The notes beneath the pieces were generated by a model. It had not been told where the DNA came from and did not search any database. It saw nothing but the letters and a program-made list of their open reading frames with translations. From Sporosarcina sp. P2 (GTDB lineage Bacteria > Bacillota > Bacilli > Bacillales_A > Planococcaceae): DNA of 64,000 nucleotides. Made by a program: the position numbers and the translations under genes. Shown here in pieces: positions 47,823 through 56,687 of the stretch. The stretch's first letter is position 1; each line of letters opens with the position of its first letter. The stretch spans positions 1 to 64,000 of the forward strand of contig NZ_PDYY01000003.1 in assembly GCF_002743255.1 (NCBI RefSeq), in the 5' to 3' direction.

Positions 47823-48679
47823 TGGATTCCTCTCCTTCCGGTGTAGTACATAATATCTTCGAGTGTCGGTTTTTCAATAAGCAATGATGATAGGTGCTCT
47901 AAAGGAATTTCCACGGTATCTGCCAGACATTCAAAACCGACGTCTGTAGTGCGTAGTCCAATCACAGGGAATCCATCAAGCAGAGTACGCTGATCGGTTG
48001 TACCTTTGACTAATACATAACGTTCGGTGAATTCGTCTTTCTCACCTTGAAAGATAATCTCTCCCTGATGAATGAAAACAATGAAATCCGCTATTTTCTC
48101 TAAGTCAGTCGTAATGTGCGTTGAAAAGAAGATAGCCTTTTCTTCGTCTTGTATGAGATCCTGCATCATGTCGAGCAGTTCACGTCGGACAATGGGATCC
48201 AGACCGGCCGTTGGTTCATCCATAATGATAAAGTCAGGATGGTGTGAAAGAGCCATTGCAAGTGAAAATTTCATTCGCATCCCTTTTGATAAATGTTTTA
48301 CTCGTTGTGCTGTATTCAACTGAAACTTTTTTAGATAGTAATAGAATAGTTCATCGTCCCACTCTGAATAAAAGGGGGCAAGAATGCGCTTGTTTTTCTC
48401 AATAGTCAGGTCTTCATAATAGAAATCAGCATCGTAAACGAAACCGATGCGATCCTTGATATCTACAGTGTGGTTTTTATGTGACGTGCCAAATACACGT
48501 ATTTCTCCTTGATCAGCTCGAATTAAATCCATTAGACAGCGGATTGTAGTTGTTTTCACAGCACCATTTGCGCCGATAAATCCTGTAATGAATCCTTTTT
48601 TAATATCAAAGTTCAGGTTGTTCAGTGCAAAGCCCTCAAACTGTTTCGTTAGATCTCGTACTTCCGCTATATTTTCCAT
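47819..48679 (-). CDS. ABC transporter ATP-binding protein with altered Walker A
   Basis: A 286-residue ATPase of the YtrB/BcrA type. The signature LSKGMRMKFSLAMAL, Walker B FIIMDEPTAGLD and H-loop STHITTDLEKI are normal. Walker A reads GANGAVKTTT, where the invariant glycine before the lysine is valine (GTG codon, probably from GGG). This would be expected to weaken or abolish ATP binding. ATG at 48679 follows GAGGAGTG; GTG three codons upstream is the alternative. It lies between a GntR regulator and the permease gene, overlapping the latter. Confidence 0.9.
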   Translation of the reverse strand: MENIAEVRDLTKQFEGFALNNLNFDIKKGFITGFIGANGAVKTTTIRCLMDLIRADQGEIRVFGTSHKNHTVDIKDRIGFVYDADFYYEDLTIEKNKRILAPFYSEWDDELFYYYLKKFQLNTAQRVKHLSKGMRMKFSLAMALSHHPDFIIMDEPTAGLDPIVRRELLDMMQDLIQDEEKAIFFSTHITTDLEKIADFIVFIHQGEIIFQGEKDEFTERYVLVKGTTDQRTLLDGFPVIGLRTTDVGFECLADTVEIPLEHLSSLLIEKPTLEDIMYYTGRRGIQ

Positions 48680-48684
48680 TCTTT

Positions 48685-49056
48685 TCACTCCTCGTATAGC
48701 AATGTCAGCATATGGATTAACTCTTCCAATCCCACGTCAAATGCTCTCCCGTCTTGAATAACATTCAGCAGCTGGTCTTCAATTTTCTTTAACTGCTCTT
48801 CTTTCAATAGCTCGTGATTCTGCGCAGCAACAAATGATCCTTTTCCTGGGAATGTCTCAATAAGCCCATCCCGTTCCAGTTCTTCATAAGCTTTTTTCGT
48901 TGTGATGACACTGATCTGCAGATCTTTCGCCAATTTGCGTATGGAAGGTAGTGCTTCTTTCTCTTTCAGCGCCCCCAATAAAATCTGTTCTTTCAGTTGA
49001 TTTTTAATTTGTACATAAATCGGTTGGTTCACCGAATTGGAGATGACAATATTCAA
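48685..49056 (-). CDS. GntR family regulator, YtrA subfamily
   Basis: A 123-residue regulator: N-terminal winged helix (QPIYVQIKNQLKEQILLG, PSIRKLAKDLQISVITTKKAYEELERDGLIET, GKGSFVA) and a short helical C-terminal part of about 45 residues, as in YtrA rather than larger GntR types. YtrA-type repressors control the ABC transporter genes that follow them, as here. TTG at 49056 is preferred, with GGGTGATG upstream. A perfect inverted repeat lies just before it. Confidence 0.88.
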   Translation of the reverse strand: MNIVISNSVNQPIYVQIKNQLKEQILLGALKEKEALPSIRKLAKDLQISVITTKKAYEELERDGLIETFPGKGSFVAAQNHELLKEEQLKKIEDQLLNVIQDGRAFDVGLEELIHMLTLLYEE

Positions 49057-49077
49057 TACATCACCCTTTTTCTCTTC

Positions 49078-49106
49078 ATACTGTATATGAACAGTATACA
49101 CAGTAT
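49078..49106. promoter_or_regulatory. Likely GntR operator
   Basis: ATACTGT (49078-49084) and ACAGTAT (49091-49097) form a perfect 7-base inverted repeat with a 6-base gap, and a second ACAGTAT follows at 49100-49106. The element is about 20 bases upstream of the GntR start, so autoregulation is likely. Confidence 0.6.
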
Positions 49107-49124
49107 GAATGTTTAAGTCCACAA

Positions 49125-49155
49125 TAAAAAACCTCCAGAGTAAAATCTTGGAGGT
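49125..49155 (-). terminator. Terminator after ktrB
   Basis: On the minus strand ACCTCCA pairs with TGGAGGT around an 11-base loop, followed by TTTTTT. It separates ktrB from the GntR operon. Confidence 0.8.
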
Positions 49156-49180
49156 CTTCGATAGGAACAGTTACTGTCAA

Positions 49181-50509
49181 TTAACCCGTTTGCACTTGAT
49201 CATACGAGTAATGGTAAGACTCTTTCCTTTTGTGAATCAGCAAGAAGAATAAAGTTAATGGCCCTATGCGGCCTAAAAACATGACAAAACAAAGAATCAT
49301 TTCACCTGCAGGACTAATGTCTTCTGTAATTCCCAATGAAAGTCCTACAGTCGCGAAAGCCGAGACTGTCTCAAATAATAAAGGCAGGAAAGGCATCTTT
49401 TCAGTAACAGTCAGCAAAAATAAAGCGACAAAGATAATAACAGAGCTCACCGCTCCTATGGCCATAGAACGAAATATGACTTCTGTCTTGATTGTACGCC
49501 GGAAAATATGGGGTTCTCTTATTCCCCTGAAGTAAGAAATTGTCGCCAGCAAAATAATCATAAAGGTCGTTAACTTTATTCCGGAAGCAGTAGATGCGCT
49601 ACCTCCACCAATAAACATGAGAAGGAGTGTCAGTAATAGAGAAGACTCCTCCATATCTCCGACGACTACCATATTGAATCCAGCAGTACGTGGTGTCACG
49701 GCTTGAAAGTATGAGGTCCAAAGCTTGTCAATAAAAGTCAAACTACCAATAGTTTTTTCATTATGAAACTCTAGTATGAGTAAAAAGAGTGTAGCAATCG
49801 TGTTCAATATTAGCGTACCGAATATCATCATTTTCGTGTGTAGTGTCCATTGTTGGATGGATCTCTTTTGAAGGATGTCCTTCACTACAATAAAGCCGAT
49901 TCCTCCAATAATAAATAACCCGGAAAGGATGATTGTAACAATAGCGTTACCTGCAAATGAAATCAAATTGTCTGGGAATAATGAAAACCCCGCATTATTA
50001 AAGGCGGATATTACATGGAATACACTGTAATACATTCCTTGTTTCCAACCAAACTCAGGTACCCAAACAGTGCATAATGCGATAAATGCAATTCCTTCGA
50101 TTGCAATTACGAATGTTAATATTTCACCTACAAAGCGAACCGTTCCACCAATAGACTGATAGTTGAATGTTTCTTGGATAAATATGCGGTTTGTCATACC
50201 GACTTTTCTTCCTAAAATAATGAGCGTGGCAACGGCAAATGCCATTAATCCGACACCGCCTATTTGGATCAGTATGAGCAACACGACTTCACCAAAAATG
50301 GTGAATGTAGCGGTGATATCAAAAACGCTCAGTCCAGTGACAGTTGTAGCGGAAGTGGCAGTAAACAATGCATCGATCCAGCCAATAGGTTTATACGTAG
50401 CAAGGGGGAATTTTAATAATATGGTCCCGATGACAATAGTGAATAGGAAAGAGGCAGCAATTAGAGCAGGAGGAGAAATAGTATGTCTACGTTTTTTAAT
50501 AGCTGTCAT
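49181..50509 (-). CDS. ktrB: Ktr/Trk-type potassium uptake membrane subunit
   Basis: A 442-residue ion channel-like transporter with the four repeated selectivity-filter loops: SATTVTGLS, AFNNAGFSL, TPRTAGFNM and FATVGLSLG. This fits KtrB/KtrD, which works with a cytoplasmic RCK subunit (KtrA/KtrC) that is not in this window. Cyclic di-AMP controls Ktr systems in related bacteria, and gdpP is in the same window. GGGAGATG precedes the ATG. Confidence 0.93.
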   Translation of the reverse strand: MTAIKKRRHTISPPALIAASFLFTIVIGTILLKFPLATYKPIGWIDALFTATSATTVTGLSVFDITATFTIFGEVVLLILIQIGGVGLMAFAVATLIILGRKVGMTNRIFIQETFNYQSIGGTVRFVGEILTFVIAIEGIAFIALCTVWVPEFGWKQGMYYSVFHVISAFNNAGFSLFPDNLISFAGNAIVTIILSGLFIIGGIGFIVVKDILQKRSIQQWTLHTKMMIFGTLILNTIATLFLLILEFHNEKTIGSLTFIDKLWTSYFQAVTPRTAGFNMVVVGDMEESSLLLTLLLMFIGGGSASTASGIKLTTFMIILLATISYFRGIREPHIFRRTIKTEVIFRSMAIGAVSSVIIFVALFLLTVTEKMPFLPLLFETVSAFATVGLSLGITEDISPAGEMILCFVMFLGRIGPLTLFFLLIHKRKESYHYSYDQVQTG

Positions 50510-50671
50510 GATCTTTTCATCTCCCGGTAGATCGAATAAAACAACGACTGCTAGTATGTCTCGTTATGAAAAAATAAAGAAAAGACTCGAAGCTCTTACG
50601 AAATAAGCGACGAGTCTTCGTTTTATACTCACAGAAAATTGTGATACAGTGTTACTAAGGGAGTGAATGAA

Positions 50672-50899
50672 ATGAGTAATTGTGCAATTGATCATACGCA
50701 ACAAGACGTTGTAGAAAAATTAGCAGAACAGAGAGCGTTCATGCCAGAAAAGTTGGTGAAAAGTTGTGAGTTGTTTTTAAGCAAATCATTGAGTCAAGAG
50801 ACATTGAATGAGGTATTTCATTTGTTGAAAAAATATGACTTAGCAACAGAAACAGAGCGTGCAGAACGTGATAATAAGATGCAACAGTTATTTATATGA
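50672..50899 (+). CDS. Small conserved protein of unknown function
   Basis: A 75-residue protein (MSNCAIDHTQQDVVEKLAEQ...) predicted to be mostly helical, with a heptad-like EVFHLLKKYDLATETERAERDN part. It has a clear GGGAGTG site before ATG at 50672. I do not recognise the family. It is a single gene between ktrB (divergent) and a convergent small gene. Confidence 0.7.
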   Translation: MSNCAIDHTQQDVVEKLAEQRAFMPEKLVKSCELFLSKSLSQETLNEVFHLLKKYDLATETERAERDNKMQQLFI

Positions 50900-50933
50900 G
50901 CTGAACTATATGTGTACTCTATGTGATGAGTCA

Positions 50934-51089
50934 TTACTGTACATCACTTTGTAAAAGAGAAATCGCAGACTCAAGTAACTGAATATCTTGTAGGATAAAA
51001 GTTTTGATATCGGCGGGCGCAGTATGATACTCATCGCTGAGTAGTTCGAGCTCTCGGATGAAGATAGAACTTTCGTTTTGGTTGGTCAT
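50934..51089 (-). CDS. Small protein of unknown function
   Basis: A 51-residue acidic, helical protein (MTNQNESSIFIRELELLSDEY...). ATG at 51089 has a perfect AAGGAGGGT site 7 bases upstream, which supports real translation; the longer frame to 51164 has none. It follows the patatin gene by 75 bases on the same strand. The family is not recognised. Confidence 0.65.
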   Translation of the reverse strand: MTNQNESSIFIRELELLSDEYHTAPADIKTFILQDIQLLESAISLLQSDVQ

Positions 51090-51164
51090 GATTGCAACCC
51101 TCCTTATAAGACAATTTACCCGCCAGGATAGTGTTTTAAACGGAATTGAAATCAAATATTTCAA

Positions 51165-52082
51165 TCACATGACATTTTGATTGCTGACTAACTTGGGTTT
51201 CGTCGGCGACCAAGTGAGCAAGAATTCCTTAGTACGACTACTTCCGATTGATAGCAAGTCCTCAATTTGCTCTTCGTTTAGATCAAATTGTGTTGCACTA
51301 TAATTTTCCACAGGAATGAAAACTATGTTTTGTACATGTTGCTTTGAGATATATTTTTCATCATGCGCGTTTCTCATTGTGGAGAATAGCGCTTCGAATA
51401 ATTGCAAGGCATTTCGAATGGTACGTCCGGGTACTTCATCTTGATTGCGACTTAGTTTGAGCCCGATTACAGGTCGTTTACATGGCGATGTATCTTCATC
51501 AAAAATCCACATCGGGAAATTACTTAATACACCGCCGTCTACTACTATAGTTTCTTTTGGTGCATCGATACGTATGGGTTCAAAAAAGTAGGGAATACCA
51601 CAACTCATACGCAGTGCTTTAGCAATTGAAAATCGGTCAGAATCATATCCGTATTTCTCCAAGTCATCAGGTAATACTATCATCTTGCCGTTTGTTAAGT
51701 CAGATGCCACTAATTTTAATGATCCTTTCGGAAGATCGCCAAATGCATAACAACCTTTACGTGCGAGTTTATCAAAAAACCACTCTTCCAGCGCCTTACC
51801 TTGATACAATCCCATTCTCCAATAAAGCGATATCCATTTCATAAAGGGAAATGGCAATAGTGTCTTTCTCGGATCCAGTAGTGCTTGGAAATCTTCTTCA
51901 GCCAACATGACTCCGATTTCATCCGCTGTATAGCCGGCCGCCAAAAAACTTGCAACAATAGCTCCTGCACTTGTACCAGCTACGTTTTCAAAACGATAAC
52001 CTTGTTTCTCCAACTCCAGAACCGCTCCAACTAGCGCAAAACCTTTCAATCCTCCGCCTGAAAATACGCCATTGATCCGCAC
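51165..52082 (-). CDS. Patatin-like phospholipase
   Basis: A 305-residue acyl hydrolase with the oxyanion hole GVFSGGGLKGFALVG near residue 5, nucleophile motif GTSAGAIVAS (Ser about 40) and catalytic Asp in VVDGGVLSNFP near 172. Family members release fatty acids from membrane lipids. GTG is the start with AGGGATACA upstream. It may be cotranscribed with the 51-residue gene that follows. Confidence 0.9.
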   Translation of the reverse strand: MRINGVFSGGGLKGFALVGAVLELEKQGYRFENVAGTSAGAIVASFLAAGYTADEIGVMLAEEDFQALLDPRKTLLPFPFMKWISLYWRMGLYQGKALEEWFFDKLARKGCYAFGDLPKGSLKLVASDLTNGKMIVLPDDLEKYGYDSDRFSIAKALRMSCGIPYFFEPIRIDAPKETIVVDGGVLSNFPMWIFDEDTSPCKRPVIGLKLSRNQDEVPGRTIRNALQLFEALFSTMRNAHDEKYISKQHVQNIVFIPVENYSATQFDLNEEQIEDLLSIGSSRTKEFLLTWSPTKPKLVSNQNVM

Positions 52083-52252
52083 TGTATCCCTGCTTTCATT
52101 TTTATTGGTCTACTACTGTAAGGTCTCCGCAACAGAAATAGAACAATATTCATGTGGAAATGTATGAAAATTCCCTTTCGGTGAACTATAATAAAGAATC
52201 CATACAAACATGTACAGGATTCGATTATAGATTGTTGGAGGAGGTGTGCAAC

Positions 52253-52600
52253 ATGAGCGTATTTATGCGAATTGCACTGACATTAGTCATTATTGGTGCA
52301 CTAAACTGGGGATTGATCGGATTTTTCAATTTTGATTTGGTTGCCAGTGTATTTGGAGGACAAAACACGATTCTTGCCAAGATTGTCTATGCCATTGTGG
52401 GACTGAGCGGATTGGCAGCGATTGGACTTTTAGTTAAATCGAATGATGAGATTATTGAGGATGTGGATGAAAGGGTAGAGCCCCATAAGCATTTTGATCG
52501 AATTCGGAATGTGAATTACAACACCGAGTTTGGGGAAGACCTGGATATGATGGGGAAGAATAAAAAAGTGGATCGGTCACGTAAAGAACCAAAAGAATGA
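52253..52600 (+). CDS. DUF378 family small membrane protein
   Basis: A 115-residue protein with two membrane helices (LTLVIIGALNWGLIGFFNF, IVYAIVGLSGLAAIGLLV), the DUF378/YuzA pattern, and a charged cytoplasmic tail of about 45 residues. ATG at 52253 has GGAGGAGGTG upstream; the longer frame from 52154 lacks support. The function is unknown. A terminator follows. Confidence 0.88.
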   Translation: MSVFMRIALTLVIIGALNWGLIGFFNFDLVASVFGGQNTILAKIVYAIVGLSGLAAIGLLVKSNDEIIEDVDERVEPHKHFDRIRNVNYNTEFGEDLDMMGKNKKVDRSRKEPKE

Positions 52601-52603
52601 TCA

Positions 52604-52639
52604 AAAGGGTGTTCTCGTATAAAAGCGAGAACGCCCTTT
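52604..52639 (+). terminator. Rho-independent terminator after DUF378 gene
   Basis: AAAGGGTGTTCTCG pairs with CGAGAACGCCCTTT around TATAAAAG (one G-U pair). Confidence 0.85.
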
Positions 52640-52862
52640 CTCGTGAGTTTATGATATTTGTTGCGTCTCAATGTAACAATGCGACGGTAGGAGACGTAGC
52701 TTACGTACAGAAGGGGGGGAATTTCATTATTGTTGTAGGGCTAAAGCGTATGATGATAGCTTAGTTGTCTATACAGAATATATTGATGGAACAGAATAAG
52801 TGAAGTAAGGTGCCTTGCGGGAGTAGGCATCTTTTTTGTGCGTAAAAATAAATAAAAATGGA
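52640..52862 (+). other. Intergenic region with gene remnant and terminator
   Basis: A short frame near 52742-52799 ends YDDSLVVYTEYIDGTE and stop, without a start codon or ribosome site; it looks like the end of a lost gene, which I cannot identify. A terminator (AAGGTGCCT pairing with AGGCATCTT, then T6) lies at 52807-52837, consistent with the 3' end of such a gene. Confidence 0.4.
52807..52838 (+). terminator. Terminator ahead of ECF sigma operon
   Basis: AAGGTGCCT pairs with AGGCATCTT around a 9-base loop, followed by six T. No intact gene precedes it. Confidence 0.7.
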
Positions 52863-52891
52863 TGTAAACTTTTTAGCCGGTGTAGAGTCTA
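52863..52891 (+). promoter_or_regulatory. Possible autoregulated ECF sigma promoter
   Basis: TGTAAAC (52863-52869), 17 bases, GTCTA (52887-52891) resembles ECF promoters (TGAAAC, about 16-17, CGTCTA). It lies 36 bases upstream of the sigma gene, so positive autoregulation is plausible. Confidence 0.4.
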
Positions 52892-52926
52892 ATGTATAAG
52901 AGGGCAGATAATGGGGTGACCGTCCA

Positions 52927-53451
52927 ATGGAGATAAAGGAAAAAGAGTTGCATGTGAAAGCAATAGCTGGGGATGATGAAGCATTTCTGGCCGTGATGCA
53001 ATTGCATAAGCAATCGCTTCTGCGGACAGCCTTGGCTTTTTTGCGAAACGAGGACGATGCGATTGAAGCACTTCAAGAAATAACGTATCGTGCCTATAAA
53101 AAAGTTCGGACAGTAAAAGAACCTAGCTATCTCAAAACCTGGCTCATCCGTATCATGATAAATTATTGCCAAGATCAGTTGAAACTACGTAAGCGATACA
53201 CAGTAGACGATAGTGGTTTGGAAACAGTATCAGCAGAAGACATTTCGTATATTGAATTGAGAGATGCACTGGCAACTTTATCTGACCAGGAGCAACGTTT
53301 AATTTATTTGAAATATTTTCAGGAATCAAAAATTAAAGATATAGCACAATCTGAAAATATACCAGAAAGCACTGTGAAATCAAGGCTTTACAAAACGATG
53401 CGTACGTTGAGGTCATACTTTGAAGATAAAGGGGGCAGTGATCATGTATGA
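52927..53451 (+). CDS. ECF-type RNA polymerase sigma factor
   Basis: A 174-residue sigma factor: region 2 (about 15-85; LRTALAFLRNEDDAIEALQEITYRAYKK) and region 4 (about 115-168; SDQEQRLIYLKYFQESKIKDIAQ, PESTVKSRLYKTMR), without region 1 or 3. It belongs to the SigV/SigW-like group. It overlaps by 8 bases with the gene for a membrane protein that is its likely anti-sigma factor. Confidence 0.92.
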   Translation: MEIKEKELHVKAIAGDDEAFLAVMQLHKQSLLRTALAFLRNEDDAIEALQEITYRAYKKVRTVKEPSYLKTWLIRIMINYCQDQLKLRKRYTVDDSGLETVSAEDISYIELRDALATLSDQEQRLIYLKYFQESKIKDIAQSENIPESTVKSRLYKTMRTLRSYFEDKGGSDHV

Positions 53452-54760
53452 GACAGAAGAAGCACGATTAAAGCAGTTGAAAGAACATTTAGATCAACAG
53501 TCGCTGCCTTTGTCTGAAGCTGATCAGGCGATTCGTCAAGGCATGGAAAGGGTACGTCGGGAAAAAAAGCAAGCGAGAAAAAGACGTAAGAGAATCTTTG
53601 GAAGTGTAGCGGTTGTGGCATTGTTGCTACTGACATTCATTACGTCTATTCGCGTATCCCCTGTATTCGCCCAGGCGGTAGCTTCCATTCCGGGTCTAGA
53701 GAAGTTCGTGGAATTGATTGCGATGGATAAAGGACTCGATGCGGTAATTCAGAACGGCTATTATCAAGAAATCGGAGTGACTCAAACGATTGACGATAAA
53801 ACGTTGACAGTAGATGGTGTCATTTTGGATGAGACGGGGATTAATATTTTCTACACAATTGAATCGAAGCGTTCGTTGAAAGGCTTACAAGTGGACTATA
53901 TCCATTTGAAAGCGGAAGGCATTCCAGAGGGTAGCTTTTCTTATGGGAATATAATGGATGAAGAAGAGATCCATACGTATAAAGACCGTATAGACTACCA
54001 GTTTGGAGAATTGTATACTTCACAAAATCAGTCGTTTGATTTGAGCGTAGCTATCAAGTTAAAAGATCAAGAGACTGTGTTTTCTGTACCATTTACTGTA
54101 CTTGAACAAGTAAAGGCAAGTGAAGTCTATACAATAGACAAAAAAGTCGATATACAAGGGCAGCAGTTCACGATTGAAAAGGTTACGGTATCCCCATTAC
54201 GGGTGGGTGTAAAAATTACTATTGACCCTACTAACACGATGAAGATATTGCAATTCGAGGATATGCGGTTAGAAGATGAAAAAGGCGAGTTGTGGGGATC
54301 TATTCGAAACGGTACGACCGCGTTCGGCGGGGAAGACGGTAAATATACTTTCTTCCTGCAGAGTAATTACTTCTCGCAACCTAAAAAACTTTATTTGCGA
54401 ATCAACAAAGTGCAGGCGTTAAACGTAGAAGAGGCCTTTGCAGAAGTGAATACAGAAACGGGGGAATGGCTTAATCAGCCAAATGACCAAAAAATCCAGT
54501 TACTACAATCCAATAAACATCATGCCGAATTCATAATGAAAAATACGGATGAAGAGGAATTTCCATTTTACTTTCTTGGTTCCGTTATTGATGCAAAAGG
54601 GGAAGAAGTGGAAACCCCTACGACAGGAAAGTATGGAGATGAAGAAGCGACACATTGGGACTTGAACTTCGGTCGGACCGATTATGCAAATCCATTAAGG
54701 CTTGAATTATTCGCTTATCCGAATTACCTTGAAGGCAATATTAAAATAAAGATAAAATAA
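53444..54760 (+). CDS. DUF4179 membrane protein, likely anti-sigma factor
   Basis: A 438-residue protein: cytoplasmic basic N-terminus (about 1-50), one membrane helix (about 54-74, VAVVALLLLTFITS) and a large extracytoplasmic part of two beta-rich domains (DUF4179, then DUF5643-like). Proteins of this type are encoded next to ECF sigma factors and hold them at the membrane. ATG at 53444 has GGGGGCAGTGATC upstream and overlaps the sigma gene (CATGTATGA). The signal sensed is unknown. Confidence 0.85.
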   Translation: MYETEEARLKQLKEHLDQQSLPLSEADQAIRQGMERVRREKKQARKRRKRIFGSVAVVALLLLTFITSIRVSPVFAQAVASIPGLEKFVELIAMDKGLDAVIQNGYYQEIGVTQTIDDKTLTVDGVILDETGINIFYTIESKRSLKGLQVDYIHLKAEGIPEGSFSYGNIMDEEEIHTYKDRIDYQFGELYTSQNQSFDLSVAIKLKDQETVFSVPFTVLEQVKASEVYTIDKKVDIQGQQFTIEKVTVSPLRVGVKITIDPTNTMKILQFEDMRLEDEKGELWGSIRNGTTAFGGEDGKYTFFLQSNYFSQPKKLYLRINKVQALNVEEAFAEVNTETGEWLNQPNDQKIQLLQSNKHHAEFIMKNTDEEEFPFYFLGSVIDAKGEEVETPTTGKYGDEEATHWDLNFGRTDYANPLRLELFAYPNYLEGNIKIKIK

Positions 54761-54797
54761 AAATGCAGTGAAGGATCTTTTCCTCACTGCATTTTTT
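54760..54797. terminator. Bidirectional terminator
   Basis: AAAATGCAGTGA pairs with TCACTGCATTTT around a 12-base loop, with T6. It lies between convergent genes and overlaps the pgeF-like stop region. Confidence 0.88.
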
Positions 54798-55557
54798 GCG
54801 TTGTTCGTTTGATAAAGCTGACATGACGTCCTGCTTGCCGGTCTTGCCGATAAGAAAAGCCCTCTGGACTTAGAAATGTACAAGTACGGTCGATTGTAAT
54901 ATTTGCTTCGGGTATTCCTGCCAGCTCACATTGCTTCTTCACTGTCAGTTGATTATCAATATGGTACTTTTTTGTCATCGCGTTATAGAGGATGAATTCG
55001 TCAGCGTAGCCAAGGTTATGAAATTTCGTATAAACGTCTTCATCCACTTCAAACTTTTCTTGACTGAGTGCGGCACCGATTTGGACATGAATTCGGCTCA
55101 GATCACTATGTTCGTATTGCTGTAGGTGGTGGAATAGCTTCCTTGTGATTTCTTTCACAGTGCCTTGCCAACCGGAATGAATTGCCCCAATTAATGTACT
55201 GTCGTCGCTGTGAAATAATACAGGAACGCAGTCAGCTGTTAAACTGCACAGCACGATGCCTGGTTCAAATGTATACAGTGCATCCGTGTCGGCAATTGCC
55301 GTTTCTTGTCGCAATGCTCCTTTTCCACGGTCTCGTGCAGTCACTTTATGAAAGTTCGCGCTATGTGTTTGGTTGGCAAACACGAAATCTTCCAACTCGC
55401 ATTGTAAAAAGTCCGCCAATTGTCGGCGATTGTTCGTCACATCAACTGCTGACACACATGCATGCAAAGCAGTATTATTGCACTCCGGTTCATTGCAATC
55501 TTTCATGGTCATACCCTTTAGAATATGGTTGTGGTCTTGATAGATCGTGGTTTTCAT
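54784..55557 (-). CDS. pgeF: PgeF/YlmD-like multicopper polyphenol oxidoreductase-family protein
   Basis: A 257-residue protein of the YfiH/DUF152 family. The metal-site motifs are ANQTHSANFHKV, TADCVPVLF and HSGWQGTVKEI. E. coli YfiH (PgeF) edits peptidoglycan precursors; other members act as purine nucleoside phosphorylases, so the activity here is open. The ATG overlaps the stop of the M20 gene by ATGA, so the two are coupled. Confidence 0.88.
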   Translation of the reverse strand: MKTTIYQDHNHILKGMTMKDCNEPECNNTALHACVSAVDVTNNRRQLADFLQCELEDFVFANQTHSANFHKVTARDRGKGALRQETAIADTDALYTFEPGIVLCSLTADCVPVLFHSDDSTLIGAIHSGWQGTVKEITRKLFHHLQQYEHSDLSRIHVQIGAALSQEKFEVDEDVYTKFHNLGYADEFILYNAMTKKYHIDNQLTVKKQCELAGIPEANITIDRTCTFLSPEGFSYRQDRQAGRHVSFIKRTTQKMQ

Positions 55558-56687
55558 AATTCTTGATCTGCATTCAGTAATAGTTGTGTCAAAATTTGTG
55601 CACCGTAAATTAAGGCATCGGTATTAAAGGACATTTGTGGGTGATGCAACCCGGGCTTCAAATCACACCCTAATCCGATCATTGTCGCAGGAATAGAAGG
55701 TGTTTTCCACGTGTAGAAATGAAAATCTTCCGCGCCTTGAGAAATACATGGTACATCCACGTTTCCTTCCCCTAATACAGAGCCGATCGCCTGTTGTGCA
55801 AGTCGTATTGCTGTGGCATTTTCCGTAGCAGCAGGTGAATAACCTTCTTCATTGTATACAATTTCCGTCTCTGTCAAAGCGGCAGTGTGTTGGATCATGT
55901 GGGTGGCTTTTGCTAACAGAGCATCCATTGTTTCATTCGTTTCCGCACGAACATCCAATGTGAATCGTGCACTAGCTGGAATAGAGTTGCTCGTTTCACC
56001 GCCATGTAATTCGGTGATTTTAATGGAGAATTTTTTATTGCCCGTCAAACGAATTTGACGCAGTGACTGGATTAAGAAACTTGCTGCTTCGATTGGGTTA
56101 TTACCTTCTTCAGGTCTTGCTGCGTGCGCAGGTGTTCCCGTGATTGTACCCGTAATAGTCGCGGACGAGCCGTGTAAAATCGCTGGTGCAGATTTACCGA
56201 ACGGAACTTCTGTATGCGGGCGTACGTGCAGACCACCTAGGAATAGAACATCTTCTAGCACGCCTTCTTTCATCATTTGTAACGCACCTTCCGCCAACTC
56301 TTCCGCAGGTTGGAAAATGAATCGAATGGTATGATGCAAATCCATTTCGCAGTTCTTTAAAGCAAGTGCCGTATATAGCGCCATCGTACTATGCGCGTCA
56401 TGTCCACAAGAATGGTTTGCCATTACTTCACCATTGACTTCCTGTACCAATGCATCCATATCCGCGCGTAACGCAATGACACCCTGGTTTCGCCCTGCGA
56501 TTTCTGCAATGAATCCGTGATGACCGGCATAGCCAGTTATACTCAATCCGGCAGCTGAAAGCTTCTCTTGTAAATACCGTGAAGTCTGCTGTTCTTGCCA
56601 GCTAGGCTCGGCAATAGCATGCAGTTCTTGATAGGTCTCTAGTATTTCCTTTTTATGACGTTCTATATAGTTTAGTGGGTCAGTCAT
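55554..56687 (-). CDS. M20 family amidohydrolase/peptidase
   Basis: A 377-residue metal-dependent amidohydrolase. The dinuclear metal site shows ALRADMDALVQE, MANHSCGHDAHSTMAL and FQPAEE; the inserted dimerisation domain carries HAARPEEGNNPIEAA. It is similar to N-acyl-amino-acid amidohydrolases (hippurate or indole-acetyl-amino acid type). ATG at 56687 follows GGAGGC. The substrate is not predictable from sequence alone. Confidence 0.9.
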   Translation of the reverse strand: MTDPLNYIERHKKEILETYQELHAIAEPSWQEQQTSRYLQEKLSAAGLSITGYAGHHGFIAEIAGRNQGVIALRADMDALVQEVNGEVMANHSCGHDAHSTMALYTALALKNCEMDLHHTIRFIFQPAEELAEGALQMMKEGVLEDVLFLGGLHVRPHTEVPFGKSAPAILHGSSATITGTITGTPAHAARPEEGNNPIEAASFLIQSLRQIRLTGNKKFSIKITELHGGETSNSIPASARFTLDVRAETNETMDALLAKATHMIQHTAALTETEIVYNEEGYSPAATENATAIRLAQQAIGSVLGEGNVDVPCISQGAEDFHFYTWKTPSIPATMIGLGCDLKPGLHHPQMSFNTDALIYGAQILTQLLLNADQEL

